NCBI RefSeq assembly: GCF_028561275.1
Contig: NZ_JAQQTF010000004.1
Span: 744,001-808,000, forward strand
Direction: 5' to 3'
Origin: Aureisphaera galaxeae
GTDB lineage: Bacteria; Bacteroidota; Bacteroidia; Flavobacteriales; Flavobacteriaceae
Length of the DNA stretch: 64,000 bases
Positions 19,156 through 27,514 of this stretch are shown in pieces. Both the position numbers and the translations under genes were made by a program. The stretch's first letter is position 1, and each line of letters starts with the position of its first letter. The notes beneath the pieces were generated by a model that made no database searches, was not told the origin of the DNA, and saw nothing but the letters and a program-made list of their open reading frames with translations.

Positions 19156-19268
19156 AGTAGTTGTTTTTTTGAGTAATGCCAATCTCAATATAGGCAAAAG
19201 GAAATTGTCAGGAAGGCATTGCCTCTCTGCTTTCATGAAATACGATAAATGAGTAAGGAATAAAAGGA

Positions 19269-20018
19269 CTATAGAATCCTTTTAATCACCCGCAGTTTAT
19301 GGGTGTGACGGCGTTCTTCGTGATTGAAGATTCCCGTGTGGTCAATACGATCTATACGAACGCGACCATGTGCATGAATAATGTAGTTGTCTTCCATGAT
19401 AATGCCCACATGCACGATAGCACCTTCGGCATTATCGAAAAATACCAAATCCCCGGGTTCGCTTTCTTCAATAAAACTAAGGGCTTCCCCTTGAGTAGCT
19501 TGTTGGCTCGCATCTCGAAGGAGGGAATGTCCATTCAGTCGATATACCATTTGGGTAAATCCGCTACAGTCAATTCCGAAAGGAGTTCTTCCACCCCATA
19601 AATAAGGACTGTTCAAGTAGAGCAGGGCGGTATCGACTAGGTTTTCCTTCGCGGTCTTTCCGGAAAATGATTTGCCCTCGAAGGTATGCTTAAGTACTTC
19701 GATTCCATGCAAACTGCTTCCCATGGGAATGGAAAGCAGTTCTTTTTTTTCAGTGGTTACGAAATCCACCAAATCTGCCGAAAGGGTAGGGGTTTTCGTA
19801 TCTAGTGCTTTATATTCTTCTTCAGAAATGAACTGAAACTGTTTGTTGTCTATCCAACCTTCATACTTGTCATGCTGCAATCGGATACGGCTCCATTTTT
19901 TTCGGCTTTCCAAAACCTTGAGTACTTCCCCATACAGCACCTGATTGACCATTTCACTTCGGTCATTGGGTTCGTCGCGCAAGGGGACAATACTAATTGG
20001 ACAAATACCGTATTTCAT
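19269..20018 (-). CDS. SH3-domain NlpC/P60 cysteine peptidase
   Basis: Residues about 1-65 form a bacterial SH3-like domain (VLYGEVLKVLESRKKWSRIR). The C-terminal NlpC/P60 domain has the catalytic cysteine in GIDCSGFTQMVYRLNG, the histidine in HVGIIMED and a third polar residue in IIHAHGRVR. The family cleaves gamma-D-Glu-diaminopimelate bonds in peptidoglycan stem peptides. No signal peptide is visible, so it may act on recycled muropeptides in the cytoplasm. It lies 27 bases after the thiolase gene on the same strand. Confidence 0.9.
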   Translation of the reverse strand: MKYGICPISIVPLRDEPNDRSEMVNQVLYGEVLKVLESRKKWSRIRLQHDKYEGWIDNKQFQFISEEEYKALDTKTPTLSADLVDFVTTEKKELLSIPMGSSLHGIEVLKHTFEGKSFSGKTAKENLVDTALLYLNSPYLWGGRTPFGIDCSGFTQMVYRLNGHSLLRDASQQATQGEALSFIEESEPGDLVFFDNAEGAIVHVGIIMEDNYIIHAHGRVRIDRIDHTGIFNHEERRHTHKLRVIKRIL

Positions 20019-20045
20019 GCAGAAGAAACTAAGGGCGGAAAGAGA

Positions 20046-21224
20046 TTAGTTTCTTTCTATAACCATGGCAGAAGCTCCACCACCTCCATTACAGATAGCA
20101 GCGGCTCCAATCTTGGCATCGTTTTGTTGTAGAACACTAAGTAGAGTAATAAGGATACGAACGCCACTACATCCTAGAGGATGTCCTAGAGATACGGCTC
20201 CTCCGTTTACGTTTACATTGCTGTCGTTGAGTCCTAAGATTTTCATATTGGCCAAACCTACCACGGAGAAAGCTTCGTTGAATTCGAAAAAGTCAACATC
20301 ATCCATGGCAATTCCTGCTTTTGCAAGGGCTTTGGGCAATGCTTTGGCAGGAGCTGTGGTAAACCATTTTGGTTCGTGGGCGGCATCGGCATAGGAAGTG
20401 ATACTGGCCAATGGGGTTAATCCTAATTCGGTTGCTTTTTCTTCGCTCATAAGAATCATCGCACCAGCACCATCATTAATCGTGGAAGCATTGGCCGCAG
20501 TTACAGTACCTTCTTTGGTAAAGGCAGGACGCAACGCTGGAATTTTTTCCATCTTTACATTCTTGTATTCTTCATCTTCACTCACCACCACAGGTTCACC
20601 TCTTCTTTGGGGAACGCTTACTGGGACAACCTCATTTGCAAACTTTCCTTCGCTCCATGCTTTGGCCGATCTTTCGTAGGATTGAATCGCAAAGGCATCC
20701 TGATCTTCACGGGAGAATTCGTATTCAACAGCACAAGCATCGGCACATACTCCCATGGCATTTTTGTCATAGGCATCTACCAATCCATCCTTCTGCATTC
20801 CATCTTCTAGAGTGCCCGGACCAAATTTCTTGCCGTTACGCATGTGTACATAGTGAGGAATATTACTCATGCTTTCCATTCCACCGGCAACAATCACATC
20901 AGCATCACCTAAGGCGATGGTCTGTGCAGCATGCATTACCGCTTTCATTCCAGAGGCACATACTTTATTTACAGTGGTACAAGGAACGGTATCGGGGATT
21001 CCAGCACCCAATGCAGCTTGTCTTGCGGGCGCCTGTCCTACACCAGCCTGCACCACATTTCCCATAAATACCTCTTCTACAAGGTTGGGATCCAAATCGA
21101 TTTTATCTAAGGCGCCTTTAATTGCTGTGGTACCCAATTGGGCTGCAGTTAAGGAAGAAAGGCTTCCCATAAAACTACCGATTGGGGTTCTCGCAGCGGC
21201 TACAATTACAACTTTTTTGCTCAT
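20046..21224 (-). CDS. Acetyl-CoA C-acetyltransferase (thiolase)
   Basis: The protein is a 392-residue thiolase. The nucleophile is Cys89 in VNKVCASGMKAV. The C-terminal signatures NVNGGAVSLGHPLGCSG (catalytic His) and ICNGGGGASAMVIE (second Cys region) are intact. It condenses two acetyl-CoA to acetoacetyl-CoA or performs the reverse cleavage. Sequence alone does not separate biosynthetic (AtoB/PhaA) from degradative use, but length and motif style favour the acetoacetyl-CoA type. It is divergent from the PgpH-type gene. Confidence 0.95.
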   Translation of the reverse strand: MSKKVVIVAAARTPIGSFMGSLSSLTAAQLGTTAIKGALDKIDLDPNLVEEVFMGNVVQAGVGQAPARQAALGAGIPDTVPCTTVNKVCASGMKAVMHAAQTIALGDADVIVAGGMESMSNIPHYVHMRNGKKFGPGTLEDGMQKDGLVDAYDKNAMGVCADACAVEYEFSREDQDAFAIQSYERSAKAWSEGKFANEVVPVSVPQRRGEPVVVSEDEEYKNVKMEKIPALRPAFTKEGTVTAANASTINDGAGAMILMSEEKATELGLTPLASITSYADAAHEPKWFTTAPAKALPKALAKAGIAMDDVDFFEFNEAFSVVGLANMKILGLNDSNVNVNGGAVSLGHPLGCSGVRILITLLSVLQQNDAKIGAAAICNGGGGASAMVIERN

Positions 21225-21346
21225 GGAATTATCTGTTTTAAACGGTACGCGAAATTACGGATTTTAATTCAAATTATGCATCTTTGGTCGAAGGTACTTG
21301 GGATAAATGACGCGATATTTATACCTTTACTACAGCAAGAATTTTT

Positions 21347-23392
21347 ATGGCGACATTTTTCTCGTTTTTTACAAAAAACCAATCCCTTATCTATAAGGTC
21401 TTTTTGTACCTCATTTCCACGGTCTTGGTCATCTATTTGCTGCCCAAAGGAGGGAAGTTTAAATACGATTTTCAGAAAGGGAAACCTTGGCAGGACGAAA
21501 ACCTGTATGCGCCTTTCAATTTCACTATAAAGAAGGATAAGGCAACTCTTGAGCAACAAGAGGAGGATATCCGTGCCAGTGCCATTCCTTATTTCGATCA
21601 CAATAGTTCCATTTCTGATGAGGCCGCTCAGAATTTTGTGGCCTTATTCGAATCCAATTTTGTAGACAGCCTTTACAGAACCCCTAAGCGGGTTGCACAA
21701 AACCTCGGGGTGAGCATTCTCAATTCCTGCTATACCGTTGGGGTGATAGATGAAGTCAATGCTTTTAATTCGGATAAACTTATTTATTTGAAAAGTGGTA
21801 ATGAAGTAAGGGAGATTCTCTATTCTCAATTATTTCAGAAGGAGAAACTTTCGCAAACCATTAGCACCCGTGTTCAATTAATCAATGCCAAGGATATTGA
21901 AGGACTGTTGCAGCAGCTTCTAACCAGGAGTTTGGTACCCAATGTTTCCTACAATGCACGACTTACCAATACTTCTATAGAATCAGACATCAATAATATC
22001 AACCCTAATCGAGGTATTATTGAGAAAGGGGAACGGATTATTGCCAAGGGAGAAATGGTTGAAGGTGATAAGTTTCAGATCCTTAATTCCCTTCAGGCGC
22101 GCTACGAGAGCGATGTGTGGAGCCAAAAGAACTACTATTGGGTGGTATTGGGGTATTCTATATTGGTGTCCCTCGTATTTATCATGCTGTTCTTATTCCT
22201 GAATAAATACCGCAGGGCGATTTTTAGGGACAATACGAAGGTGAGCTTTATATTCTTCAATGTAATCTTTATGGTATTTGCGACCACTATGGTTGTGAAG
22301 TACGATGCTACCTATATCTATGTGATTCCGTTGTGTATTCTTCCTATTGTATTGAAAAGCTTTTTCGATGCTCGATTAGGGCTCTTTGTACACGTGCTTA
22401 CGCTGCTACTATTAGGGTTTATAGTTCCCCATAGTTTTGAGTTTTTGTTCCTTCAAATCATTGCCGGAATTGTAACCATTCTTACAGTGTCTGAACTTTC
22501 CAAACGAGCCAACCTATTTATTTCGGTAGGGCAGATCACACTTATTTATATCATTGGGTATTTTGCTTTTTTCATCATTCAAGAAGGAAATATTGAAACG
22601 ATTGAATGGAAGAACTTTGCCTATTTCATTCTCTGTGGACTCATTACTTTGTTTGCCTTCCCGTTGATCTATATCTATGAAAAGGTATTTGGCTTGGTTT
22701 CTGAAGTATCCTTGTTGGAATTGAGCAATACCAATTCAAAATTATTGAAAGAACTCTCTAACAAAGCTCCTGGAACTTTTCACCATTCCTTAAATGTTGC
22801 GAATCTATCTGAAGCTGCAGCAAATGAGATCGGTGCCGATGCCATGTTGGTTCGAGTAGGGGCCTTGTATCATGATGTGGGAAAATTGGTGAATGCTTCG
22901 CATTTTACGGAAAATCAATTGAATTCGGTCAACGTGTTGAATGAATTGGCACCACGAGAAAGTGCCAAGATCATTATAGATCATGTCATTCGAGGCATTG
23001 AGATTGCCCGGAAATACAAATTACCGGATCGAGTGATCGACTTTATTAGGACACACCACGGTACCAGTTTGGTATACTATTTCTATAAAAAAGAGGAGGA
23101 GTTGAATGGGGAAGCGATGGAGTCAGATTTTAGATATCCGGGACCCAAGCCTTTTTCGAAAGAAACCGCCATACTTATGATGGCAGATAGTGTAGAGGCC
23201 GCTAGTAAGAGTTTAAAAGAGCCTACCTCGACCAAGATTGATGCTTTTGTAGAGAACATCATTAACAAACAGATGGAGCAAGGGCAATTTATCAATGCAA
23301 ATATTACCTTTAAGGAAATAGAGACCATTAAAAAAGTACTCAAAAAGAAACTGTACAATATTTATCATCTAAGGGTAGAATACCCAGAATAA
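21347..23392 (+). CDS. PgpH-type 7TM-HD protein, probable cyclic-di-AMP phosphodiesterase
   Basis: A first membrane segment (about residues 17-36) precedes a large extracytoplasmic 7TMR-HDED-like domain (about 40-270), then seven hydrophobic segments (about 275-455). A cytoplasmic HD domain follows with HHSLNVANLSEAA (His479) and LYHDVGKL (His509-Asp510), then a distal HGTSLVYYFY. This order is that of PgpH, which hydrolyses c-di-AMP. The 681 residues fit. A CDGSH protein gene follows after nine bases, suggesting cotranscription. Actual c-di-AMP signalling in this organism is inferred only. Confidence 0.9.
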   Translation: MATFFSFFTKNQSLIYKVFLYLISTVLVIYLLPKGGKFKYDFQKGKPWQDENLYAPFNFTIKKDKATLEQQEEDIRASAIPYFDHNSSISDEAAQNFVALFESNFVDSLYRTPKRVAQNLGVSILNSCYTVGVIDEVNAFNSDKLIYLKSGNEVREILYSQLFQKEKLSQTISTRVQLINAKDIEGLLQQLLTRSLVPNVSYNARLTNTSIESDINNINPNRGIIEKGERIIAKGEMVEGDKFQILNSLQARYESDVWSQKNYYWVVLGYSILVSLVFIMLFLFLNKYRRAIFRDNTKVSFIFFNVIFMVFATTMVVKYDATYIYVIPLCILPIVLKSFFDARLGLFVHVLTLLLLGFIVPHSFEFLFLQIIAGIVTILTVSELSKRANLFISVGQITLIYIIGYFAFFIIQEGNIETIEWKNFAYFILCGLITLFAFPLIYIYEKVFGLVSEVSLLELSNTNSKLLKELSNKAPGTFHHSLNVANLSEAAANEIGADAMLVRVGALYHDVGKLVNASHFTENQLNSVNVLNELAPRESAKIIIDHVIRGIEIARKYKLPDRVIDFIRTHHGTSLVYYFYKKEEELNGEAMESDFRYPGPKPFSKETAILMMADSVEAASKSLKEPTSTKIDAFVENIINKQMEQGQFINANITFKEIETIKKVLKKKLYNIYHLRVEYPE

Positions 23393-23401
23393 AAAAAGAC
23401 T

Positions 23402-23644
23402 ATGGAATACAATAACAAAAGAGGAGGGGAAGAACCCATTCCTTGCGATCTAAAGGAAGGAAGAAAATATTCATGGTGCACCTGTGGGCATAGTGAGAAT
23501 CAGCCGTTTTGCGATGGAGGACACAATGACAACAATGGATCACCCAATTTGCGTTTTGAGGCAGCCGAAACGGGCACGGCCTATTTATGTACCTGTAAAG
23601 AGACCAAGAATCCTCCCTATTGCGATGGCTCGCATAACGCGTAA
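23402..23644 (+). CDS. Two-motif CDGSH iron-sulfur protein
   Basis: Eighty residues carry two complete C-x-C-...-P-x-CDG-x-H motifs: WCTCGHSENQPFCDGGH and LCTCKETKNPPYCDGSH. Each motif binds one [2Fe-2S] cluster through three Cys and one His, as in the MitoNEET family. It is small, soluble and without a signal, and probably serves electron or cluster transfer. It ends the transcription unit begun by the PgpH-type gene. Confidence 0.92.
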   Translation: MEYNNKRGGEEPIPCDLKEGRKYSWCTCGHSENQPFCDGGHNDNNGSPNLRFEAAETGTAYLCTCKETKNPPYCDGSHNA

Positions 23645-23662
23645 CTATTAAAAGATATACAG

Positions 23663-23697
23663 AAAAGTCCGGTCCTGATGTGATCGGACTTTTTTAT
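23663..23697 (+). terminator. Intrinsic terminator after the CDGSH gene
   Basis: AAAAGTCCGGTC pairs with GATCGGACTTTTTT (one G-T pair) around a seven-base loop; a T-run follows. Confidence 0.85.
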
Positions 23698-23743
23698 TTA
23701 GATAACTATTTCCATTAAGAGAAAACAGAACAATACAATGCTA

Positions 23744-24187
23744 TTAACTTTCTTGTTTTGGCCATTTCCAAGCCTGCCAGATGATGATGGCAAATACGAT
23801 GAGTTCGGCCACTTGATTTATCGCATAGAACGTATGCCACTTAGATCCTAGTGTGTCGATTAGCAAAAGAATAGAAATGACAGAGAGTAGGCCAGCTACA
23901 ACAATGTTGAGCCATTTGCAAATCCTTGGTTTTAATACTATGGGCAAGAAAATCATAAAAGAAGGGATCATAAGGGTCGTAGCGAAGACAACCAATAGAC
24001 CGGGAGTTATCGGACCTATAGGCGACTGTTGGTTTTTGAATGCTTCAATAGCGCCCGGTGTCATTAAATCGAAATAATCGGTGTAAATGTATAAAAACAT
24101 AAGTGTTGTCCAAAGCAGCGCTAGTTTAAGTTTAACGTTGATTTTATGATCAATAAGTGAGCTGGAATTCGATGCATTTTGTTTCAT
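23744..24187 (-). CDS. Four-helix membrane protein, DUF6326-like
   Basis: This 147-residue protein has four hydrophobic segments (about 21-40, 63-85, 92-112 and 122-142). The first contains LLWTTLMFLYIYTDYFDL, followed by the loop DLMTPGAIEAFKN, a pattern I associate with DUF6326. Function unknown. It stands alone on the minus strand and diverges from two other small membrane proteins. Confidence 0.7.
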   Translation of the reverse strand: MKQNASNSSSLIDHKINVKLKLALLWTTLMFLYIYTDYFDLMTPGAIEAFKNQQSPIGPITPGLLVVFATTLMIPSFMIFLPIVLKPRICKWLNIVVAGLLSVISILLLIDTLGSKWHTFYAINQVAELIVFAIIIWQAWKWPKQES

Positions 24188-24303
24188 GACAGGTTGTTAG
24201 AAGTGACTATACAATTAAATAGACGCTCTCTAAAAATAAATAGTTGCTTGAGGTAGCGTAGCATTTTACCAAGTCATTCGTCATCTACAAAAAGAGGCCA
24301 ATC

Positions 24304-24711
24304 ATGTCAGAAATATCGAAAGTTAGGATCTATCTTTTACGCGGAATGTATTTGCTTATATCGGCAGGTCTTCTCTTGACCATTTGGCCCGAAATCATTT
24401 TTCCTGACCAAAGAATAGCCAATGAAGATTCGGTGATTCAAGCACTACTTGGAGGACTAGCGCTATTAGCAGCCCTTGGGATCTGGTATCCCTTACAAAT
24501 GCTACCCGTTTTGCTCTTCGAACTTGTTTGGAAGTTGATTTGGGTACTTGGATTCGCATTGCCTGTTTTGTTGAATACAGGTTTGGATACCTACGCTATG
24601 GAAACACTTTTCGCTTGTGCCATAGGAATCATACTGGTTCCCGTGACAATTCCTTGGCGTTATCTTTATACAAGTTACTTTAAGACCCACACTATATCTG
24701 CTGGACGATGA
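24304..24711 (+). CDS. Small integral membrane protein of unknown function
   Basis: The 135 residues have four hydrophobic stretches (about 13-27, 45-63, 66-92 and 97-122) with WYPLQMLPVLLFELVWKLIWVL as the most characteristic part. I do not recognise a family. The stop codon overlaps the start of the DUF4386 gene by four bases (ATGA), so the two are translationally coupled and likely work together. Confidence 0.75.
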   Translation: MSEISKVRIYLLRGMYLLISAGLLLTIWPEIIFPDQRIANEDSVIQALLGGLALLAALGIWYPLQMLPVLLFELVWKLIWVLGFALPVLLNTGLDTYAMETLFACAIGIILVPVTIPWRYLYTSYFKTHTISAGR

Positions 24712-25394
24712 AAAAAGGAGTATCTCTTTCTCGATATGCCAGGATAGGAGGTTTTCTGTACCTCCTTATCATTGTTTTGGGTACCATTGGACAGATAGCT
24801 ATTAGAGGTTCAATAATTACAATGGATGCGGAGTCTACCTATCAGAATTTGATGACATCCGAAAGTCTTTGGCGATTAGGGATTATTGGGGACGTAATGA
24901 TGCATGCATTGGACATTCCATTGATGGTTATTTTGTTCATGCTATTTCGAATCGTGAATAAATACATCGCATTGTTGGGCATGTTGTTTAATGTGATACA
25001 AACAGCGGTATTGGTCGCCAACAAGATGTTGCTTATAATACCGACGATTTTAATCAATAACCCAGAGTATACGGAATCGTTCAGTGCTAGTCAGATACAA
25101 GCCTTAGTATATCTCTTAGTGGATATGCACGATTACGGTTTTGGCTTGGGGCTCATATTTTTTGGTTTTGCTTGTCTAACATATGGCTATTTGGTTTATA
25201 AATCGGACCACTTTCCACGTATTTTAGGAGTTTTGGTAGTCCTTGCGGGGCTATGTTACCTCATTAATAGCTTTGTGCTTATTCTTGCACCAGAATATTC
25301 GGGAGATGTGTTTTATGTGCTTTTGTTTTCCTTCATTGGAGAGCTGTCTTTTGCACTTTGGTTGCTCATTAAGGGCATAAGAATAGTGAAGTAG
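24708..25394 (+). CDS. DUF4386-family membrane protein
   Basis: This 228-residue protein has six hydrophobic segments. The N-terminal ARIGGFLYLLIIVLGTIGQ and the middle FRIVNKYIALLGMLFNVIQT match the DUF4386 family as I know it. Function is unknown, and the family is often near small transcription regulators. It overlaps the preceding membrane protein gene by four bases. A paralogue lies at 27836-28486 on the other strand. Confidence 0.85.
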   Translation: MKKGVSLSRYARIGGFLYLLIIVLGTIGQIAIRGSIITMDAESTYQNLMTSESLWRLGIIGDVMMHALDIPLMVILFMLFRIVNKYIALLGMLFNVIQTAVLVANKMLLIIPTILINNPEYTESFSASQIQALVYLLVDMHDYGFGLGLIFFGFACLTYGYLVYKSDHFPRILGVLVVLAGLCYLINSFVLILAPEYSGDVFYVLLFSFIGELSFALWLLIKGIRIVK

Positions 25395-25415
25395 GAGGTA
25401 GATATATGAAATTAA

Positions 25416-25456
25416 AAAAGCCCGATTACTTTAATGATCGGGCTTTTGTTTTTTTA
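25416..25456 (+). terminator. Intrinsic terminator after the DUF4386 gene
   Basis: AAAAGCCCGAT (25416-25426) pairs with ATCGGGCTTTT (25437-25447), followed by GTTTTTTT. The minus-strand SRPBCC gene ends just beyond and could use the same stem. Confidence 0.85.
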
Positions 25457-25468
25457 GATGGTTATGCT

Positions 25469-26071
25469 TTATTCTTCCGTTTCGCCTTCTTTTCCTTCGT
25501 TTTCGCCTTCTTCTGTTTCAATAGGCTCTTCCTCTATAGGAAAATAGTCTTTGGTATTCCCTTCAATGGTTTTCTTGAGATTCGCAAGATTGGTCTCTTC
25601 CTGTCCTTTTACGGAACCGGCCATCAACGCCATAAGCGATTTTGAAATGATTCCATTTCCTACGGCAGTGGTGGTGGAGCTGATTTTTGTTTTTCCGTCA
25701 TCCGTAGCCGACATAGACAATTTGTAGTCCATATCCATAAAGTCGGAGGTAAATTTCATAGCAACGGATTCGTCCGGTACAATTTCAGTGATGGTTTCCC
25801 GAATGACCATTTCCTCTCCGTTTTGAATAAAATGAATATCCGATACGGCACCTACAGTACCAGGAGTTCCGCTTACGGCTTCAGTCTTTTGGTATCCTTC
25901 CAACCAATCTGCCAACTTTTCCTCATCTTGGCTAACCGCCCAAGATTCGGCTAGAGGTTTTTCGACGGTAATTTCACAATCGTACGATACTTTGGGTTTG
26001 ATGATCCCAGCGAGGAAAAACCCAATAGCCAAGATGACTATAATTCCGAGGATGTACTTTAAAATTTTCAT
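25469..26071 (-). CDS. Membrane-anchored SRPBCC (START-like) protein with acidic tail
   Basis: A single N-terminal hydrophobic segment (ILKYILGIIVILAIGFFLAG) anchors a SRPBCC/polyketide-cyclase-like domain (about residues 30-165, with CEITVEKPLAESWAVSQDEEKLADWLEGYQ). The last 25 residues are almost all Glu, Gly and Thr and should be disordered and highly negative. The fold encloses a hydrophobic cavity; the ligand is unknown. It is on the same strand as the AHSA1/ArsR pair but 170 bases away. Confidence 0.8.
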   Translation of the reverse strand: MKILKYILGIIVILAIGFFLAGIIKPKVSYDCEITVEKPLAESWAVSQDEEKLADWLEGYQKTEAVSGTPGTVGAVSDIHFIQNGEEMVIRETITEIVPDESVAMKFTSDFMDMDYKLSMSATDDGKTKISSTTTAVGNGIISKSLMALMAGSVKGQEETNLANLKKTIEGNTKDYFPIEEEPIETEEGENEGKEGETEE

Positions 26072-26244
26072 AAGTTTGGTATTTGTGATTGTTAGTTTAC
26101 AACTGCAACAGAGTCCTATTCATCCATGACCTTTCCTAATGTGCTTTGCAACTCTTTTATATTGCAAATCAACTCTTTTGGGCCTTAATTTAAGATTTTA
26201 ATTTATAATCTCAGTATAAGGTAGGTGTGCCTTATGCTTTAGGA

Positions 26245-26685
26245 CTACCAATACCTAAGGGCTTTGCCGTTTTCTAAGTATTCCTTTAAGGATTCGTGAA
26301 GTAAGAATTTCCAACCACCAGTAAAGCTCTCTTTGCTGAAATCTGGGAGTACAAATGTTTCAAGTCCTTCATGGGTAAGTTTCAACTTGGTTTTTTCTCC
26401 AGAAGAGGACAATTCGAAAGTAACATAGGAAAGCCCTTCGTATCCCTCGTATTGCCAGGTGTACTTCAATTTTTCATGCGGAATCACCTCTACGACTTCA
26501 CATAGGTGCATATAGCGCTTGTCTTTCTCGCCACCTTCGAAATGAAACTTGAAACCGACTTCCGGCTTAAAATCAGATACATCGAAATACCATTTTGTCA
26601 TTAACTCTTTTTCGGTAAGAGCTCGCCAAACGAGTTCTAGAGGTGCATTGTATTCATGTTCAATAATCAGTAGTTTATCTTCCAT
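26245..26685 (-). CDS. AHSA1-type SRPBCC protein
   Basis: The 146-residue domain begins MEDKLLIIEHEYNAPLELVW and contains RALTEKELMTKWYF and FHFEGG, the usual start of the AHSA1 (activator of Hsp90 ATPase homologue 1-like) group. A GTG at 26715 would extend it by ten residues and overlap the arsR stop by four bases (GTGA), so translational coupling is possible whichever start is used. Such proteins sit beside ArsR regulators in many bacteria; their ligand is not known. Confidence 0.88.
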   Translation of the reverse strand: MEDKLLIIEHEYNAPLELVWRALTEKELMTKWYFDVSDFKPEVGFKFHFEGGEKDKRYMHLCEVVEVIPHEKLKYTWQYEGYEGLSYVTFELSSSGEKTKLKLTHEGLETFVLPDFSKESFTGGWKFLLHESLKEYLENGKALRYW

Positions 26686-26711
26686 TTTATCTTTGGTTTT
26701 ATGATTCTTTA

Positions 26712-27026
26712 TCACTTGGTTTTCAATTCATCTAACAAATCGCCTAGTTGATTAAGCTTCCCGGTCCACATTTTACGGAAAGGTTCTAACCAATCTGCTA
26801 CCTCCGCTAACTTTTTGGCTTCAAGATTGCAATAGCGTTCCCGGCCTTCCTTTTTTATGCTGATCACTCCACATTCCTGCAGGTATTTAATATGCAGGGA
26901 TACGGCTTGCCGGGACATATCGAACTTATCGGCCAGTGCGTTCACGTTTTGTGATTTTTGGGTAAGGGATAGTAGAATACTTCTCCTTGTAGGATCTGCT
27001 ATGGCATTGAAAACATCTCTTTTCAT
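26712..27026 (-). CDS. ArsR/SmtB-type transcription regulator
   Basis: The 104-residue winged helix has AIADPTRRSILLSL, the recognition segment MSRQAVSLHIKYLQECGVI and the wing KEGRERYCNLEAKKLAEV. It lacks the metal-binding CxC of ArsR proper, and its typical partner is the SRPBCC gene downstream, so it probably senses something other than metal. Two palindromes immediately upstream of the gene (27042-27084) are obvious autoregulatory operators. Confidence 0.93.
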   Translation of the reverse strand: MKRDVFNAIADPTRRSILLSLTQKSQNVNALADKFDMSRQAVSLHIKYLQECGVISIKKEGRERYCNLEAKKLAEVADWLEPFRKMWTGKLNQLGDLLDELKTK

Positions 27027-27041
27027 GGTCTAGTTTTGATA

Positions 27042-27084
27042 TGCAAGTATTTACTTGCAAATATATGTGCAAGTTTTTACTTGC
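27042..27084. promoter_or_regulatory. Double palindromic operator in front of the arsR-type gene
   Basis: TGCAAGTATTTACTTGCA (27042-27059) is a perfect 8-2-8 palindrome. GCAAGTTTTTACTTGC (27069-27084) is a 6-4-6 palindrome with the same arms. Their centres are 26 bases apart. The near-identical arms, and the position 16 bases before the start codon, indicate binding sites for the ArsR dimer. Confidence 0.8.
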
Positions 27085-27229
27085 GCAAATCATTGTCAGT
27101 TTTTATTTGTTTTGGAACTCAACCATGCTTTTGGATGCAGGGTAGTGGGCAAAGAATTTTGTTTGACAATGTGATTTCGAAAGAGTTAGATTTTTTTTAC
27201 TTTTTATCAATAAAAAACTCTAATAATAT

Positions 27230-27261
27230 TTTGTGTTATTTCTAATATAGACTTACATTTG
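27230..27261 (+). promoter_or_regulatory. Promoter of the tRNA-Ser/tRNA-Pro unit
   Basis: TTTG at 27230-27233 and TACATTTG at 27254-27261 are separated by 20 bases, an exact pair of Bacteroidota -33 and -7 boxes. tRNA-Ser begins 39 bases downstream. Confidence 0.8.
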
Positions 27262-27300
27262 CATCCGCATTAAAAAAGGATCGATCACATAGATTCTATC

Positions 27301-27384
27301 GGAGAGGTGGCAGAGTGGTAATGCAGCAGATTGCTAATCTGTGAACGCGCAAGTGTTCCCCGAGTTCGAGTCTCGGTCTCTCCG
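27301..27384 (+). tRNA. tRNA-Ser (anticodon GCT)
   Basis: The acceptor stem GGAGAGG/TCTCTCC closes an 84-base cloverleaf with discriminator G. The anticodon loop is TTGCTAA, the long variable arm GAACGCGCAAGTGTTC is typical of tRNA-Ser, and the T-arm contains GAGTTCGAGTCTC. It reads AGC/AGT codons. The CCA end is not encoded. Confidence 0.95.
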
Positions 27385-27393
27385 CAAAATGCA

Positions 27394-27471
27394 CGGGGTG
27401 TAGCGTAGCCCGGTTATCGCGCCTGCTTTGGGAGCAGGAGGTCGCAGGTTCGAATCCTGCCACCCCGACCA
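27394..27471 (+). tRNA. tRNA-Pro (anticodon TGG)
   Basis: CGGGGTG pairs with CACCCCG, the anticodon arm is CCTGC-TTTGGGA-GCAGG and the T-arm holds GGTTCGAATCC. Discriminator A is followed by an encoded CCA (27469-27471), unlike tRNA-Ser nine bases upstream. It is cotranscribed with tRNA-Ser. Confidence 0.95.
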
Positions 27472-27473
27472 AG

Positions 27474-27510
27474 AAAGTCCAATCACTAAAGTGGTTGGAC
27501 TTTTTCTTTT
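27474..27510 (+). terminator. Terminator of the tRNA unit
   Basis: AAAGTCCAATCAC pairs with GTGGTTGGACTTT (13 bp, one G-T) around a four-base loop, followed by TTCTTTT. Confidence 0.88.
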
Positions 27511-27514
27511 GCCG

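Noticed and set aside
20065-21267. Plus-strand ORFs opposite the thiolase gene
   Set aside because: Shadows of the conserved thiolase frame with low-complexity translations.
27036-27245. Plus-strand 69-codon ORF in the arsR/tRNA gap
   Set aside because: It runs through the palindromic operators and AT-rich promoter DNA and has no recognisable features.
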